From Prochlorococcus sp. AG-347-I21 (GTDB lineage: Bacteria; Cyanobacteriota; Cyanobacteriia; PCC-6307; Cyanobiaceae): DNA of 64,000 bases. Below, one piece after another: positions 18,402 to 27,449 of the stretch (positions are counted from its first letter, which is position 1; each line of letters starts with the position of its first letter). Position numbers and translations under genes: made by a program. Location of the stretch: positions 248,001 to 312,000 of the forward strand of contig QCBP01000001.1 of assembly GCA_003279055.1 (NCBI GenBank). The letters run 5' to 3'. Under the pieces are notes generated by a model. The model worked only from the letters and a program-made list of their open reading frames with translations. It made no database searches and had not been told where the DNA came from.

Positions 18402-19046
18402 ATGCCCTTTGCAAATAATCAAAGAATTACACGTAGACGTAGTTCAGCTGGTCCTACACCTCCAAAAAGACCAATAGGTAATAATTCCGAATCAATTGGT
18501 AGACAGGCTCAAGGACCAAGGCCAACTTTCTTGACACTAAGAGATCATGGGAAAGTTTTTGTCGCTGATTTACCTAATTTGTCCGATGGTCAATTAGCGC
18601 ATATTAGTAAAGAAGCTAATGAAGTTTTAAATAGTTTGGAAAAAAGACTTAGTGATCTTGAAAATGAACCTAATGTTAGTAATCCGGAAAACGATACGCT
18701 GATAAAAGCTTCTACCAAAAGAGATGTCACACTGAGATTTATTAAATCAATAGAAGAAGAACAAGAACATAGAAAGAATAATCCTGCTTTGCGAGATGCT
18801 GCATCTGAATCGTTACCTAGAACTTTTCTGGAGGTTGCAAGACATAGATTGCCAGGAGCAACTTTTGATTCACTACTTCGAGAGGCTCTTGAAGCTTGTG
18901 CAGTTGATGAAAGTACTGAAGAAAATCAAGTTATTGAAGAGCCTAAAGAAACTGTAAAAATTATGGATTTACCTTCTTCCAACACTAATGCTTCACTTGT
19001 TGTTAGTATCGATTCAGGTGACGATTCCAAGAATGACTCTATTTGA
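18402..19046 (+). CDS. Conserved picocyanobacterial protein of unknown function (214 aa)
   Basis: Function not recognised. The first 35 residues are basic and disordered-looking (RITRRRSSAGPTPPKRP), possibly a nucleic-acid or membrane-surface contact. The middle is helical and charged with heptad-like spacing in SKEANEVLNSLEKRLSDLE, and the C-terminal 45 residues are acidic and serine-rich. No transmembrane segment. Its end overlaps the four-cysteine miniprotein gene by 14 nt in another frame, suggesting the pair is translated together. Confidence 0.72.
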   Translation: MPFANNQRITRRRSSAGPTPPKRPIGNNSESIGRQAQGPRPTFLTLRDHGKVFVADLPNLSDGQLAHISKEANEVLNSLEKRLSDLENEPNVSNPENDTLIKASTKRDVTLRFIKSIEEEQEHRKNNPALRDAASESLPRTFLEVARHRLPGATFDSLLREALEACAVDESTEENQVIEEPKETVKIMDLPSSNTNASLVVSIDSGDDSKNDSI

Positions 19047-19200
19047 TTCAACACAAGAGTTAATAAGTATTAAAGGGCAAAATAATTCAAAAATTAACCT
19101 TACTTCAGAGAAAGATCCCATTTTATGTAATCATTGTAAAAGGACTGCATCAAATGGCGTTAGATGTTTAGGAATGTGTGTAGCAGATAATGATTATTAG
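19033..19200 (+). CDS. Four-cysteine miniprotein, unknown function (55 aa)
   Basis: A short gene starting at ATG 19033 within the end of the preceding gene. Its last half reads CNHCKRTASNGVRCLGMC followed by VADNDY, giving C-x2-C-x9-C-x3-C, a spacing suited to a small zinc ribbon or iron-sulfur site. The first half is polar and unstructured. The cysteine spacing, the in-phase overlap with an upstream gene and the compact ending argue for a real gene. Starts further upstream in the same frame (from 18988) would overlap more of the neighbouring gene and are less likely. I recall similar miniproteins in other marine picocyanobacteria but cannot check. Confidence 0.66.
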   Translation: MTLFDSTQELISIKGQNNSKINLTSEKDPILCNHCKRTASNGVRCLGMCVADNDY

Positions 19201-19409
19201 AATAATTCAAATTCTCACATAAATAATCTAATGAAAATAATTAATAAATTAACTAAATTTTATTTATTAATGGATATCAGGTATTATTTAAAAAAATAAA
19301 GAAAATATTATTTTTCTGTATATCAATAAGTAATTGAAAGTTTATACCCTTTATTTGAAATTGAAGTTCTTAGAAAATTTCATAATTAAATGCGTAAAAA
19401 AATTAAATA

Positions 19410-19480
19410 AGGCGGCACCCAGATTCGAACTGGGGATAAAGGATTTGCAATCCTCTGCCTTACCACTTGGCCATGCCGCC
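19410..19480 (-). tRNA. tRNA-Cys (anticodon GCA)
   Basis: On the minus strand the acceptor GGCGGCA pairs with TGCCGCC and is followed by discriminator U, the expected identity base for cysteine. The anticodon arm GAGGATTGCAAATCCT carries GCA, and the T arm is CCCCAGTTCGAATCTGGG. 71 nt without encoded CCA. It lies between unknown genes and just ahead of the LpxB-like gene on the other strand. Confidence 0.97.
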
Positions 19481-19522
19481 GAAAAAGATTCGATTGAGTC
19501 TTTTTATGATCTTAACAGTAAG

Positions 19523-20752
19523 GTGTCTCATTCTCTATTATTTATATGCAATGGTCATGGAGAAGATGTAATCGCATCGGAGATAATAAAAAGATTACTA
19601 AAAAAAATAAAAAATATAAATATTGAAGTTTTGCCGTTAGTAGGAAATGGAGATGTATTTAATTCCATAAAATCAAAGAATTTTCGTAAAATAGGATATT
19701 TAAAAGAGCTGCCTAGTGGAGGTTTTAGCAATCAAAGCCTGAGGGGATTTGTACTTGATTTGTTAGCAGGATTTTTAATCGATAATTTAAGAAATTTTCT
19801 ACTTGTGAAAAAGAAGTCAAAAAATAACTGCAAAATTATCGCAGTAGGCGATTTCTTGCCATTACTCTACGCTTGGAGTTCAGAATGCGACTTTAGTTTT
19901 ATTGGAACCCCCAAAAGTGATCATACTTGGAGTAGTGGGCCAGGTTGGGATTTAAGCGATTTTTATCATAGGTTGAAAGGTTCTGAATGGGATCCATGGG
20001 AAATATTTCTAATGAAATCTCCAAGATGTAAAAATTTAATTATGAGAGATAAAATTACAGCTAATAATTTGTATAAAAAAAATATTGATGCAAAATACTT
20101 AGGTAATCCAATGATGGATTTTGTCAATGTAAGAAACGATAAGATATCAAATATTATTTCTTTTAAAAGGATTATTTTATTAGTTGGAAGTAGATATCCT
20201 GAAGCTCTTAAAAATCTTGATAATTTTCTAAATTGTTTGCAAGATTTTGATTTATCAAAGGATTTATTAATACTCTTGCCTTTGAGCATTAATGCGAATG
20301 TGATTCAAATTCAAAATTATTTAAATAAATATGGTTTTATAAAACAGAGTAAAGTTAAATTTCTTATTGATGAAGATTCAGTATGGAAAAAGAAAGATCA
20401 ATATGTAGTGATTGGAAAAGGTAAATTCAATTTATGGGCCAATATGGCAGAAGTTGGTTTGTCTAATGCAGGAACTGCTACAGAGCAAATTGCTGGCCTT
20501 GGAATTCCATCTCTTTCTTTACCGGGACCTGGACCACAATTTACAAAATCATTTGCAAAAAGGCAATCAAGATTATTGGGAGGTAGTGTTTTAGTTTGCA
20601 AGAACAAAAAAATTCTTTTAAAACGTTTAAGTTTACTTTTAAAAGGAAAAGTTGATAGGTTAGAACAAGCAAAAATTGGAAAAAAAAGAATGGGGGAATC
20701 CGGAGCAAGTAAGAAAATCGTAGATGCCATAAACCTTCATTTGTTATCTTAG
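19523..20752 (+). CDS. Lipid-A-disaccharide synthase-related glycosyltransferase
   Basis: About 409 residues related to LpxB but of the separate cyanobacterial/plastid group whose substrate is not established. Start: a longer open frame extends upstream through the tRNA-Cys gene, so it cannot be coding there; GTG at 19523, giving MSHSLLFICNGHGEDVIASE, is the first reasonable start after the tRNA and puts the group's NGHGED motif at the N-terminus. Other visible parts are FIGTPKSDHTW, KYLGNPMMDF, and the sugar-nucleotide region GLSNAGTATEQIAGLGIPSL with GPGPQFTKSFAKRQSRLLG. Likely peripheral membrane, envelope glycolipid related. Confidence 0.85.
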   Translation: MSHSLLFICNGHGEDVIASEIIKRLLKKIKNINIEVLPLVGNGDVFNSIKSKNFRKIGYLKELPSGGFSNQSLRGFVLDLLAGFLIDNLRNFLLVKKKSKNNCKIIAVGDFLPLLYAWSSECDFSFIGTPKSDHTWSSGPGWDLSDFYHRLKGSEWDPWEIFLMKSPRCKNLIMRDKITANNLYKKNIDAKYLGNPMMDFVNVRNDKISNIISFKRIILLVGSRYPEALKNLDNFLNCLQDFDLSKDLLILLPLSINANVIQIQNYLNKYGFIKQSKVKFLIDEDSVWKKKDQYVVIGKGKFNLWANMAEVGLSNAGTATEQIAGLGIPSLSLPGPGPQFTKSFAKRQSRLLGGSVLVCKNKKILLKRLSLLLKGKVDRLEQAKIGKKRMGESGASKKIVDAINLHLLS

Positions 20753-20787
20753 TAAATGGCACTAGCTAATTAATTATTAATTCTTTT

Positions 20788-21054
20788 ATGTATCCAATAA
20801 ATGATCGGCAATATCTAAAAATTTGTGCAGAGATTGCAAAACTTATGAGTATAAGTTTATCTTCTGCTAAAAAGAAAGTAGAAATTCAAATTGCAAAAGA
20901 AGGCTCGAAAACTATTCAAGAAAAAATACAAGTTGCGCAAAATGTTTTAAAAATTTGTGAAAAAAATGATGGAGATAAATTCAGTTCTTCAAGAATACTT
21001 GATAAACTTATGGAAACTCTTGATGGTGAAGATAATTTTTTAACTGAAGATTGA
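20788..21054 (+). CDS. Small conserved protein of unknown function (88 aa)
   Basis: Not recognised. Helical and lysine-rich start (YLKICAEIAKLMSISLSSAK), with an acidic tail FLTED. The pattern SISLSSAKKKVEIQIAKEG could be a helix-turn-helix-like pair but shows no convincing DNA-binding signature. It follows the LpxB-like gene by 35 nt and converges with the RNase D-like gene. Codon use is normal for the window. Confidence 0.66.
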   Translation: MYPINDRQYLKICAEIAKLMSISLSSAKKKVEIQIAKEGSKTIQEKIQVAQNVLKICEKNDGDKFSSSRILDKLMETLDGEDNFLTED

Positions 21055-21057
21055 TTC

Positions 21058-21693
21058 TTAATGTTCAAAAATATTTGAGAATTTTAGTATGTCTAAATCA
21101 GCATGTACAGAAACTGTTTCGAAACATTTTTGAGCTAATTCATATCTATTCTCTCTTTCTAAGATAACTTTTAATTTATGCATAGCTTCAATTAAATATC
21201 TAACATCATTTGCTGCATAATCTAATTGATCTTTTGTTAAATCTTCGTTGCTACCCCAATCACTACTTTGCGAGCTTTTGTCCAGTTCTATACCTAACAA
21301 TTCATTAATTAAATCCTTTAAACCGTGTTTATTTGTATAGGTTCTTGCCAACTTACTAGCAATTTTTGTACAAAAAATATTTTTTGTATTAATTTCAAGA
21401 TTGCATTTTAGAGTTGCTACATCAAATCTTGCATAGTGAAATATTTTAGTAATTTTTTCATCTTCAAGAAGTTTTTTTAAATGAGGCGCAGAAGATGTAT
21501 TAAGTTCGATTTTTATACACGATGTTCTTTTTAATTCATTGCATATTTGTACTAAACAGAGTCTATCTCTTCCATGAATTAAACCCATTGCTTCAGTGTC
21601 AATAGCTAGGTAGGATGATTTTTTATAAAGATTGTATAAATCTTCTGTTAAATCGCTATAAAGAAGATCAATATTTTTATTTTCAATAGTCAT
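21058..21693 (-). CDS. rnd: RNase D-like 3'-5' exonuclease
   Basis: A DEDDy-type exonuclease: ExoI with acidic pair AIDTEAMGLIHGRDRLCLVQ at about residue 30, ExoII in FHYARFDVATL near residue 82, and ExoIII with the tyrosine in LDYAANDVRYLIEAM near residue 160. At 211 residues it contains only the catalytic domain and lacks the HRDC domains of E. coli RNase D, as is common in cyanobacteria. A role in tRNA 3' trimming is likely but other structured RNA substrates are possible. Confidence 0.9.
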   Translation of the reverse strand: MTIENKNIDLLYSDLTEDLYNLYKKSSYLAIDTEAMGLIHGRDRLCLVQICNELKRTSCIKIELNTSSAPHLKKLLEDEKITKIFHYARFDVATLKCNLEINTKNIFCTKIASKLARTYTNKHGLKDLINELLGIELDKSSQSSDWGSNEDLTKDQLDYAANDVRYLIEAMHKLKVILERENRYELAQKCFETVSVHADLDILKFSNIFEH

Positions 21694-21778
21694 TTTTAAT
21701 AAGTATTTAAAAAAATTTAAGGTTTTGGATATTACTTAAGATTTTATTTAATTAAGAATTTTTATCTAATAGGAATAT

Positions 21779-21807
21779 TTTACAGAATAATTCTAGAAAA
21801 TTATAAT
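21779..21807 (+). promoter_or_regulatory. Predicted sigma-70 promoter for the CCB gene
   Basis: TTTACA (21779-21784) and TATAAT (21802-21807) are separated by exactly 17 nt, in the gap between the divergent exonuclease gene and the b6f assembly factor. Transcription would begin about 21814, leaving roughly 40 nt before the ATG. This is one of the best consensus promoters I can see by eye in the window. Confidence 0.5.
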
Positions 21808-21856
21808 ATGATGTAACTTTAATTTTTATTCTCAAGTTACTAGAAAAAATTATTTA

Positions 21857-22414
21857 ATGTCATATTCCTTAAATTCAACATTATTGCTGACAATTCTCTT
21901 GGCTATAGGATTATTTTTTTTTCTTAGGGCTTCTAGTAAAGATAGAACAACCATAGTTGAGATTTCATCTTCTCAGCAGCCAATTAAGGTTTTAAATGGT
22001 TTATGTGAATGGCTTAATTTGAGGGGATGGAAGCAAACAGGAGGAGATTTTGAACAAAGAATTTTAATATTCAAGGGTCAAGTTGTTTCTAGTAAATTTT
22101 TAGCAATTTTTTTAGGTTTTCTTGGTGGTTTTGGTTCTTGTGCTTTGGGATTAGTAATTATTCAAATATATCCTGAATTAGGTTGGTGGCCTATTCTTTT
22201 GGGATTAATTGGTGGCCCTTTGTCTGGAATTGTCTATTTTAAAAAATCAGCAAGAGAAGAGAAATTTGAATTAAGGTTGATCAACAAAAATGAAAATGAT
22301 TCAACTTTTATGAGACTTAGAGCCCATAGGGATGAATTAATCTCTTTAGAAAATGAACTCGGAGAAAAACTTCAATTGAAAAGTGACGGTTCTTTATTTA
22401 AAACACCTATTTAA
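21857..22414 (+). CDS. Cytochrome b6f cofactor assembly factor (CCB2/CCB4-like)
   Basis: Matches the cyanobacterial protein family related to chloroplast CCB2/CCB4, required to attach heme c(n) to cytochrome b6 of the b6f complex. 185 residues with one N-terminal membrane helix (LLLTILLAIGLFFFLRAS), a conserved stretch GLCEWLNLRGWKQTGGDFEQ, then two more hydrophobic helices (FLAIFLGFLGGFGSCALGLV and LGWWPILLGLIGGPLSGIVY), and a polar helical tail. Thylakoid membrane location expected. It is convergent with hemF, so two heme-related genes face each other. Confidence 0.8.
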   Translation: MSYSLNSTLLLTILLAIGLFFFLRASSKDRTTIVEISSSQQPIKVLNGLCEWLNLRGWKQTGGDFEQRILIFKGQVVSSKFLAIFLGFLGGFGSCALGLVIIQIYPELGWWPILLGLIGGPLSGIVYFKKSAREEKFELRLINKNENDSTFMRLRAHRDELISLENELGEKLQLKSDGSLFKTPI

Positions 22415-22442
22415 TATACTTAAAAATTTTATTCGATAATTA

Positions 22443-23471
22443 TTAATCAAAAATATTATTTTCTATACAGAATTTTTCTAACTCTTTATCATTTAACCAA
22501 TCTTGGGGTTTTGTAAAAATTGATGTGAGAAATTCCTCTCGAGAACCATTTTTAGCTTTATATCCATATTCCCATCTGGCCAAAGGCGGTAAGGACATTA
22601 ATATAGATTCGGTTCTACCATTTGTTTGTAGTCCAAAAATCGTCCCTCTATCCCAAACTAAATTGAATTCGACATATCTACCTCTTCGATATAGCTGGAA
22701 TTCTCTTTCCTTCGATGAATATGTTTGAGAAGCTCTTTTTTCAACAATGGGCAAATATGAAGGGAGGAATGCCTGCCCACAGTTTTCCGCTAAAGAAAAT
22801 AAATCATCCCAATTTAAATTAGAACTGCCAATATTTTGTGAAGCTTTTGATGCTTCTCCATTTTGATTATTTCCTCTATAAATATTGCCTGAACCATCTT
22901 GATAATCATAAAAAATACCTCCTATTCCTCTAGATTCATTTCTATGCTTCAAGAAGAAATATTCATCACACCATGGTTTGAAAACTTTATGTAAATCTTG
23001 ATCAACTTTCTCACAAGCTTTTTTATGCTCATTATGAAAATTCCTTACATCAGAAAGATAAGGATAAAAAGGGGTTAAGTCTGCACCTCCCCCAAACCAC
23101 CAAACAGGACCAGCTTCGAAATATCGATAATTCAGGTGAACTGTAGGAATATAGGGATTCTTAGGATGCAAAACCATAGAAGTTCCCGTAGCAAACCATT
23201 CATGCCCTTTTGCTTCTGGCCTTTGAGAGATTATAGATTGAGGTAATTCTTTTCCTTGTACTTCCGAGAAATTTACGCCTGCTTGCTCAAAAATAGAACC
23301 ATTTTTCAATACTCTTGATCTTCCACCTCCACCTTCGTCTCTTAGCCAGGTTTCCTCTGTAAATTTCCCTTTGCCATCTACATTTTCAAGTCCTGAACAA
23401 ATTTTGTCTTGTAGAGTTAATAAGAGATTTTTAGTTTTTTCTCTCGAGTTTTTAGGTGGTTCTTTCAACAT
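22443..23471 (-). CDS. hemF: Coproporphyrinogen III oxidase, oxygen-dependent
   Basis: Oxidatively decarboxylates coproporphyrinogen III to protoporphyrinogen IX using O2, in the shared heme and chlorophyll pathway. Seen: [20 protein letters not shown], the signature [19 protein letters not shown] followed by [31 protein letters not shown], and [20 protein letters not shown]. Length 342 is standard. It has a TG-start region at 23471 with M then [10 protein letters not shown]. Divergent from mrp with about 160 nt between. Confidence 0.97.
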   Translation of the reverse strand: MLKEPPKNSREKTKNLLLTLQDKICSGLENVDGKGKFTEETWLRDEGGGGRSRVLKNGSIFEQAGVNFSEVQGKELPQSIISQRPEAKGHEWFATGTSMVLHPKNPYIPTVHLNYRYFEAGPVWWFGGGADLTPFYPYLSDVRNFHNEHKKACEKVDQDLHKVFKPWCDEYFFLKHRNESRGIGGIFYDYQDGSGNIYRGNNQNGEASKASQNIGSSNLNWDDLFSLAENCGQAFLPSYLPIVEKRASQTYSSKEREFQLYRRGRYVEFNLVWDRGTIFGLQTNGRTESILMSLPPLARWEYGYKAKNGSREEFLTSIFTKPQDWLNDKELEKFCIENNIFD

Positions 23472-23630
23472 GTATTTAGTAAATCTTGAAGAAAAAAATT
23501 TTTTTGGTTAATTATAAGTTTCTCTTTATAATTTCTCTTAGGGGGACCTTATTGCCTATTATTTGATAGTTCGACATAGTTCTTAATCTTTTAAACAGTC
23601 GACTACCTTGTCAAAATATTTAAAAATTTA

Positions 23631-24701
23631 ATGACCACAATAGAAGATGCGAATTTTGCCTTACAAAAAGTTCTAGATGCTGGATCACAGAAAAATGTAA
23701 TTGAATTAGCTTGGATTAAAAATGTAAGAGTAACTATACCGAGAGTAATCGTAACATTATCATTACCATCGTTTGCAAATTCCCAGAGAGATAGAATTGT
23801 ACAAGAGGTTAGAAGCTTATTGCTAGATTTTGAAGATATTGATGATGTTCAAATAGAGATAGATAATAATCCTTCCAAAACAGAATCTCAAAATCAAAGT
23901 AATGCTCCTGAGTTGCAGAAGATTCATGGGATTCAGCACATCATAGCTGTTAGCAGTGGCAAAGGTGGAGTTGGAAAAAGTACTATCGCGGTTAATCTCG
24001 CTTGTTCTCTAGCGAAATTAGGCTTAAAAACTGGGTTGCTGGATGCGGATATATATGGACCTAATACACCCTCAATGATGGGAGTTGCTGAACAGAATCC
24101 AAAGGTTACAGAAGGTAGTGGCAGTGATCAAAGGTTAATCCCAATAAATAAATATGGAATTTCATTGGTATCAATGGGTTTCCTCATAGAAGAAGGTCAG
24201 CCAGTTATATGGAGAGGACCAATGCTTAATAGTATTATCAGACAATTTTTGTACCAAGTTGAATGGAACAATCTTGATTTTTTGGTTATTGACTTGCCTC
24301 CAGGAACAGGAGATGCTCAAATATCCCTTTCTCAATCTGTGCCTATTTCTGGAGCGATAGTTGTCACTACTCCTCAACAAGTATCTTTACAGGATGCAAG
24401 GAGGGGATTGGCTATGTTTAAACAACTCGGAGTACCTTTACTGGGAATTGTAGAAAATATGTCAGTATTTATTCCGCCAGACATGCCAGGTAAAAAATAT
24501 GAAATTTTTGGTAAAGGTGGTGGACAAATATTAGCTAACGAAAATGACTTACCATTATTAGCTCAAATTCCTATTGAAATTCCTCTTGTTGATGAAAGTA
24601 ACAAAGGTGTACCAATCTCAATAAGTCAGCCCAATAAAGAAAGTTCTGTTGTCTTTGGTAGTTTAGCTCAATTAATTAAGAATCAATTTGTTAATACTTA
24701 A
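23631..24701 (+). CDS. mrp: Mrp/NBP35-type iron-sulfur carrier ATPase
   Basis: Soluble P-loop ATPase that carries and hands over Fe-S clusters. Residues about 1-85 are a MIP18/DUF59-like domain, followed by the deviant Walker A SSGKGGVGKSTIAVNLACSL at about residue 108, the second motif DADIYGPNTPSMMG, and DLPPGTGDAQISLSQ. It lacks an obvious C-terminal CxxC cluster site, which many bacterial Mrp proteins also lack. Length 356. The next gene (rodA) starts 3 nt after its stop, so the two are probably co-transcribed. Also called apbC. Confidence 0.93.
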   Translation: MTTIEDANFALQKVLDAGSQKNVIELAWIKNVRVTIPRVIVTLSLPSFANSQRDRIVQEVRSLLLDFEDIDDVQIEIDNNPSKTESQNQSNAPELQKIHGIQHIIAVSSGKGGVGKSTIAVNLACSLAKLGLKTGLLDADIYGPNTPSMMGVAEQNPKVTEGSGSDQRLIPINKYGISLVSMGFLIEEGQPVIWRGPMLNSIIRQFLYQVEWNNLDFLVIDLPPGTGDAQISLSQSVPISGAIVVTTPQQVSLQDARRGLAMFKQLGVPLLGIVENMSVFIPPDMPGKKYEIFGKGGGQILANENDLPLLAQIPIEIPLVDESNKGVPISISQPNKESSVVFGSLAQLIKNQFVNT

Positions 24702-24704
24702 TTG

Positions 24705-25973
24705 ATGTTTAAGAGAATTTCTTTATTAAATTACAGAGGATTTTTACAAAAAAAAGACAACTTTAATAGAGGTTTTTTATTTTCTCCATTACTTATAATC
24801 CCCTTGTTTTTAGTTATTATTTCGGGTTTATTGATAAAAAGTATTCAGGGTGATTTTTTAGTATCGAACTATTTAGGTCATATCCTAACTGGTTTTTTAG
24901 GTTATTTTTTAGCATTTTTTATTTCTTATGTACCGTTAGAGAGAATTAGAAAGTATGTGGTCCAATTTTATTTGTGTACTTTAATATCCTTATTACTAAT
25001 TTATTTTTTTGGGATTTCGGTTTCTGGAGCTCAAAGATGGTTAAACTTGGGTATCTTTTCTTTTCAGCCTTCAGAAGTAGCTAAATTAAGTACTGTATTA
25101 ACTCTTGCTGTAGTACTCGACAAAAAGATAATTTTAACGATAAGAGATTTAGTGCTGCCATCAGTAGTATTAGCTGTACCTTGGTTATTAATTTTCTTTC
25201 AGCCGGACTTAGGTACCTCTTTAGTTTTACTTGTTTTGACAGGTGTGATGCTTTATTGGTCGCAAATGCCCATAGAGTGGATTTTGATATTAGTGTTTTG
25301 TCTTATCACTTCTACATTATATTTAACCTTACCAACTCTTCTTATTTTCTGGATTCCATTTATAGGATATCTTGCTTATAGATCTTCGAAAAAGAAAATT
25401 ATTTTTTCTGCTATCGCTATTTCGTTCCACTTATTAGTGGCAAAATTGACACCAATTTTGTGGCAATATGGCTTAAAAGAATATCAAAAAGATAGATTAG
25501 TTTTATTTTTAGATCCAAATAGAGATCCATTAGGTGGTGGATATCATTTGATTCAGAGTCAAATAGCAATTGGTTCTGGAGGATTATTTGGGACTGGTTT
25601 GCTTCAAGGTAAGCTTACTAATTTGCAATTTATACCTGAACAACATACTGATTTTATATTCAGTGCTCTAGGCGAAGAATTGGGTTTTGTGGGGTGCATA
25701 ATAGTTTTGTTTTTGTTCTTTTTTTTGATAAAAAAACTTATCAATACTGCAACTATTGCTAGGACTAACTTTGAATCTCTTATTGTTATTGGAATAGCCT
25801 CAACTTTTTTATTCCAAATAATTATTAACTTATTTATGACTATAGGATTAGGACCAGTCACTGGAATTCCCCTTCCTTTTATGAGCTATGGTCGAACGTC
25901 ATTGGTGACAAATTTTATATCTATTGGATTTGTTTTATCTATCTTGAAACGCTCTAGATCACTAAGAAGTTGA
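24705..25973 (+). CDS. rodA: RodA/FtsW-family peptidoglycan glycosyltransferase
   Basis: Multi-pass SEDS protein that polymerises lipid II for cell elongation. Seen: SGAQRWLNLGIFSFQPSEVA, FFQPDLGTSLVLL, GGGYHLIQSQIAIGSGGLFG, FIPEQHTDFIFSALGEELGF and the C-terminal PLPFMSYGRTSLVTNF. 422 residues, about ten hydrophobic spans. TTG at 24702 precedes ATG at 24705; ATG is chosen. RodA rather than FtsW is favoured by QFIPEQHTDFIF. Its stop overlaps the start of the next gene in TGATG. Confidence 0.9.
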   Translation: MFKRISLLNYRGFLQKKDNFNRGFLFSPLLIIPLFLVIISGLLIKSIQGDFLVSNYLGHILTGFLGYFLAFFISYVPLERIRKYVVQFYLCTLISLLLIYFFGISVSGAQRWLNLGIFSFQPSEVAKLSTVLTLAVVLDKKIILTIRDLVLPSVVLAVPWLLIFFQPDLGTSLVLLVLTGVMLYWSQMPIEWILILVFCLITSTLYLTLPTLLIFWIPFIGYLAYRSSKKKIIFSAIAISFHLLVAKLTPILWQYGLKEYQKDRLVLFLDPNRDPLGGGYHLIQSQIAIGSGGLFGTGLLQGKLTNLQFIPEQHTDFIFSALGEELGFVGCIIVLFLFFFLIKKLINTATIARTNFESLIVIGIASTFLFQIIINLFMTIGLGPVTGIPLPFMSYGRTSLVTNFISIGFVLSILKRSRSLRS

Positions 25974-27337
25974 TGAAATCACAAATAACTATAAAAAAAA
26001 TTCAAGACCTTTTGATTAAAGGAGTTCAAACTATATATGTGGATGATGATACATCCAGAAGAATGTGGTGGGCTTCTTTAGAAGTTATTCAAAAAGAGTT
26101 CCTACATCAGAATTATAAACAGGGGGGGATTTGGGTGGCCTCTCCTTTGCCAGCTTTTTATGATAAGAAATTTTTAAATAAACTTCATGGATGGCTTTGG
26201 TCTCCAGAGGGGTTCCCATACTTTCAAAATGAGAATGCAGGTTTTTTACCAGTTAATAATTCAGATAAGAAAAAAAAAGGTTTTGATTTAGTTAGTAACT
26301 ATAAACTCTTAAATCTTAGTCAAGAAGATGGTTTTGAACCTTTTTTGATGATAATCACCCCAAATTTTCAATGCATATTATCAATTGTTGGAGAAAAAGA
26401 TAAGAAAATTCTGTTAATGAAGTGTGATGAAGAGAGCCTAAAACTTTCAATTGAATTAATGCATGCAAAATTAAATCAAGAAAATTTTGAAGAAGCAGTA
26501 AAATTTCGAGATGCAATTAATAATTTAGGTAATCTTAATATTAACAATCATTTTGAACAATTATTTTGGCCTATATTATCAGCAAAATTAGCCAGTCTTG
26601 AGCCAAACCATAATATACAGAATTCTGTAAACAACGATGATAAAAATGTGCAAATAACTGAAGCAAAATTATTACGTGCAATATCTCATGAAGTAAGAAC
26701 GCCTTTGGCAACAATAAAAACCCTCATAAGTTCTACTTTAAAAAAATATAAGATGGACGAATCAATGAAGAATCGCTTAATTCAAATAGACAATGAATGT
26801 AATGAACAAATTGATAGGTTTGGTTTAATCTTTAATGCAGCAGAATTAGTGAGTAATGAAGTTCCGTCAATAAATAACTTGGCAAAAATTAATTTAGCCG
26901 AAATTTTTAAAAATCTTACTCCTTTATGGAAAAAACAATTAAATCGCCGTGGGATTTCTTTAAAGATTGATATCCCCAATCAACTTCCGCAAATTTTGAG
27001 TGATTCTGAAAAATTGGAATTAATGTTAAGTGGATTAATTGATAAAAATACTAGAGGATTAAAAGAAGGTAGTACATTAATTTTAGAATTAAGACCAGCT
27101 GGTCAAAAACTTAAACTTCAATTGAAAATACAAAAATTAGAAAGTAATCAAAAAGAAATTCCTAAAAAAGATAACGGGTCTGATATTGGACCTGTTTTAA
27201 ATTGGAACCCTCAAACAGGTAGTTTACAACTTAGTCAAAATGCTACTCAAAAGTTGTTAGCTAGTTTAGGAGGGCATGTCACAAAAAGGCGTGATACAGG
27301 TTTGACAGTATTTTTTCCGATTTCTGATTCAAAATAA
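25973..27337 (+). CDS. Sensor histidine kinase-like protein with eroded ATP-binding domain
   Basis: A 454-residue soluble protein. The dimerisation/phosphoacceptor box is intact, LLRAISHEVRTPLATIKTL with His239. The ATP-binding half is degenerate: the N-box position reads LMLSGLIDKNTRGLKEGS, there is no DxGxG, and the G2 position reads TGSLQLSQNATQKLLASLGG. The last line HVTKRRDTGLTVFFPI still matches a kinase end. The first 200 residues contain ELMHAKLNQENFEEAVKFRD, which resembles a UVR-like helical hairpin. No membrane spans. It may be a kinase with low activity or a phosphotransfer partner. Start ATG overlaps the rodA stop by 1 nt. Confidence 0.8.
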   Translation: MKSQITIKKIQDLLIKGVQTIYVDDDTSRRMWWASLEVIQKEFLHQNYKQGGIWVASPLPAFYDKKFLNKLHGWLWSPEGFPYFQNENAGFLPVNNSDKKKKGFDLVSNYKLLNLSQEDGFEPFLMIITPNFQCILSIVGEKDKKILLMKCDEESLKLSIELMHAKLNQENFEEAVKFRDAINNLGNLNINNHFEQLFWPILSAKLASLEPNHNIQNSVNNDDKNVQITEAKLLRAISHEVRTPLATIKTLISSTLKKYKMDESMKNRLIQIDNECNEQIDRFGLIFNAAELVSNEVPSINNLAKINLAEIFKNLTPLWKKQLNRRGISLKIDIPNQLPQILSDSEKLELMLSGLIDKNTRGLKEGSTLILELRPAGQKLKLQLKIQKLESNQKEIPKKDNGSDIGPVLNWNPQTGSLQLSQNATQKLLASLGGHVTKRRDTGLTVFFPISDSK

Positions 27338-27449
27338 AATGAGAAACAAGTTTGCCATATATTAAATAATGTAGAAAATTTCCTCTAAATTTTGAATTTT
27401 GCAAAATATGAATGCTAGTTTCTTATTAGAAAATAACTCAAAATCAAGG

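Noticed and set aside
19300-19317. AGAAAA/TTTTCT hairpin after the miniprotein gene
   Set aside because: Only six A-T rich pairs, expected by chance in such AT-rich DNA, so not called a terminator.
19334-19522. Upstream extension of the LpxB-like frame
   Set aside because: It passes through tRNA-Cys on the other strand, giving a peptide that is just the antisense of the tRNA; GTG 19523 is the better start.
20398-20730. Minus-strand open frame within the LpxB-like gene
   Set aside because: Shadow frame with no start context and no recognisable domain.
27399-27449. N-terminal extension of psaD from TTG 27399 or ATG 27408
   Set aside because: PsaD normally begins at the MTET motif (27450); the added residues do not fit the family.
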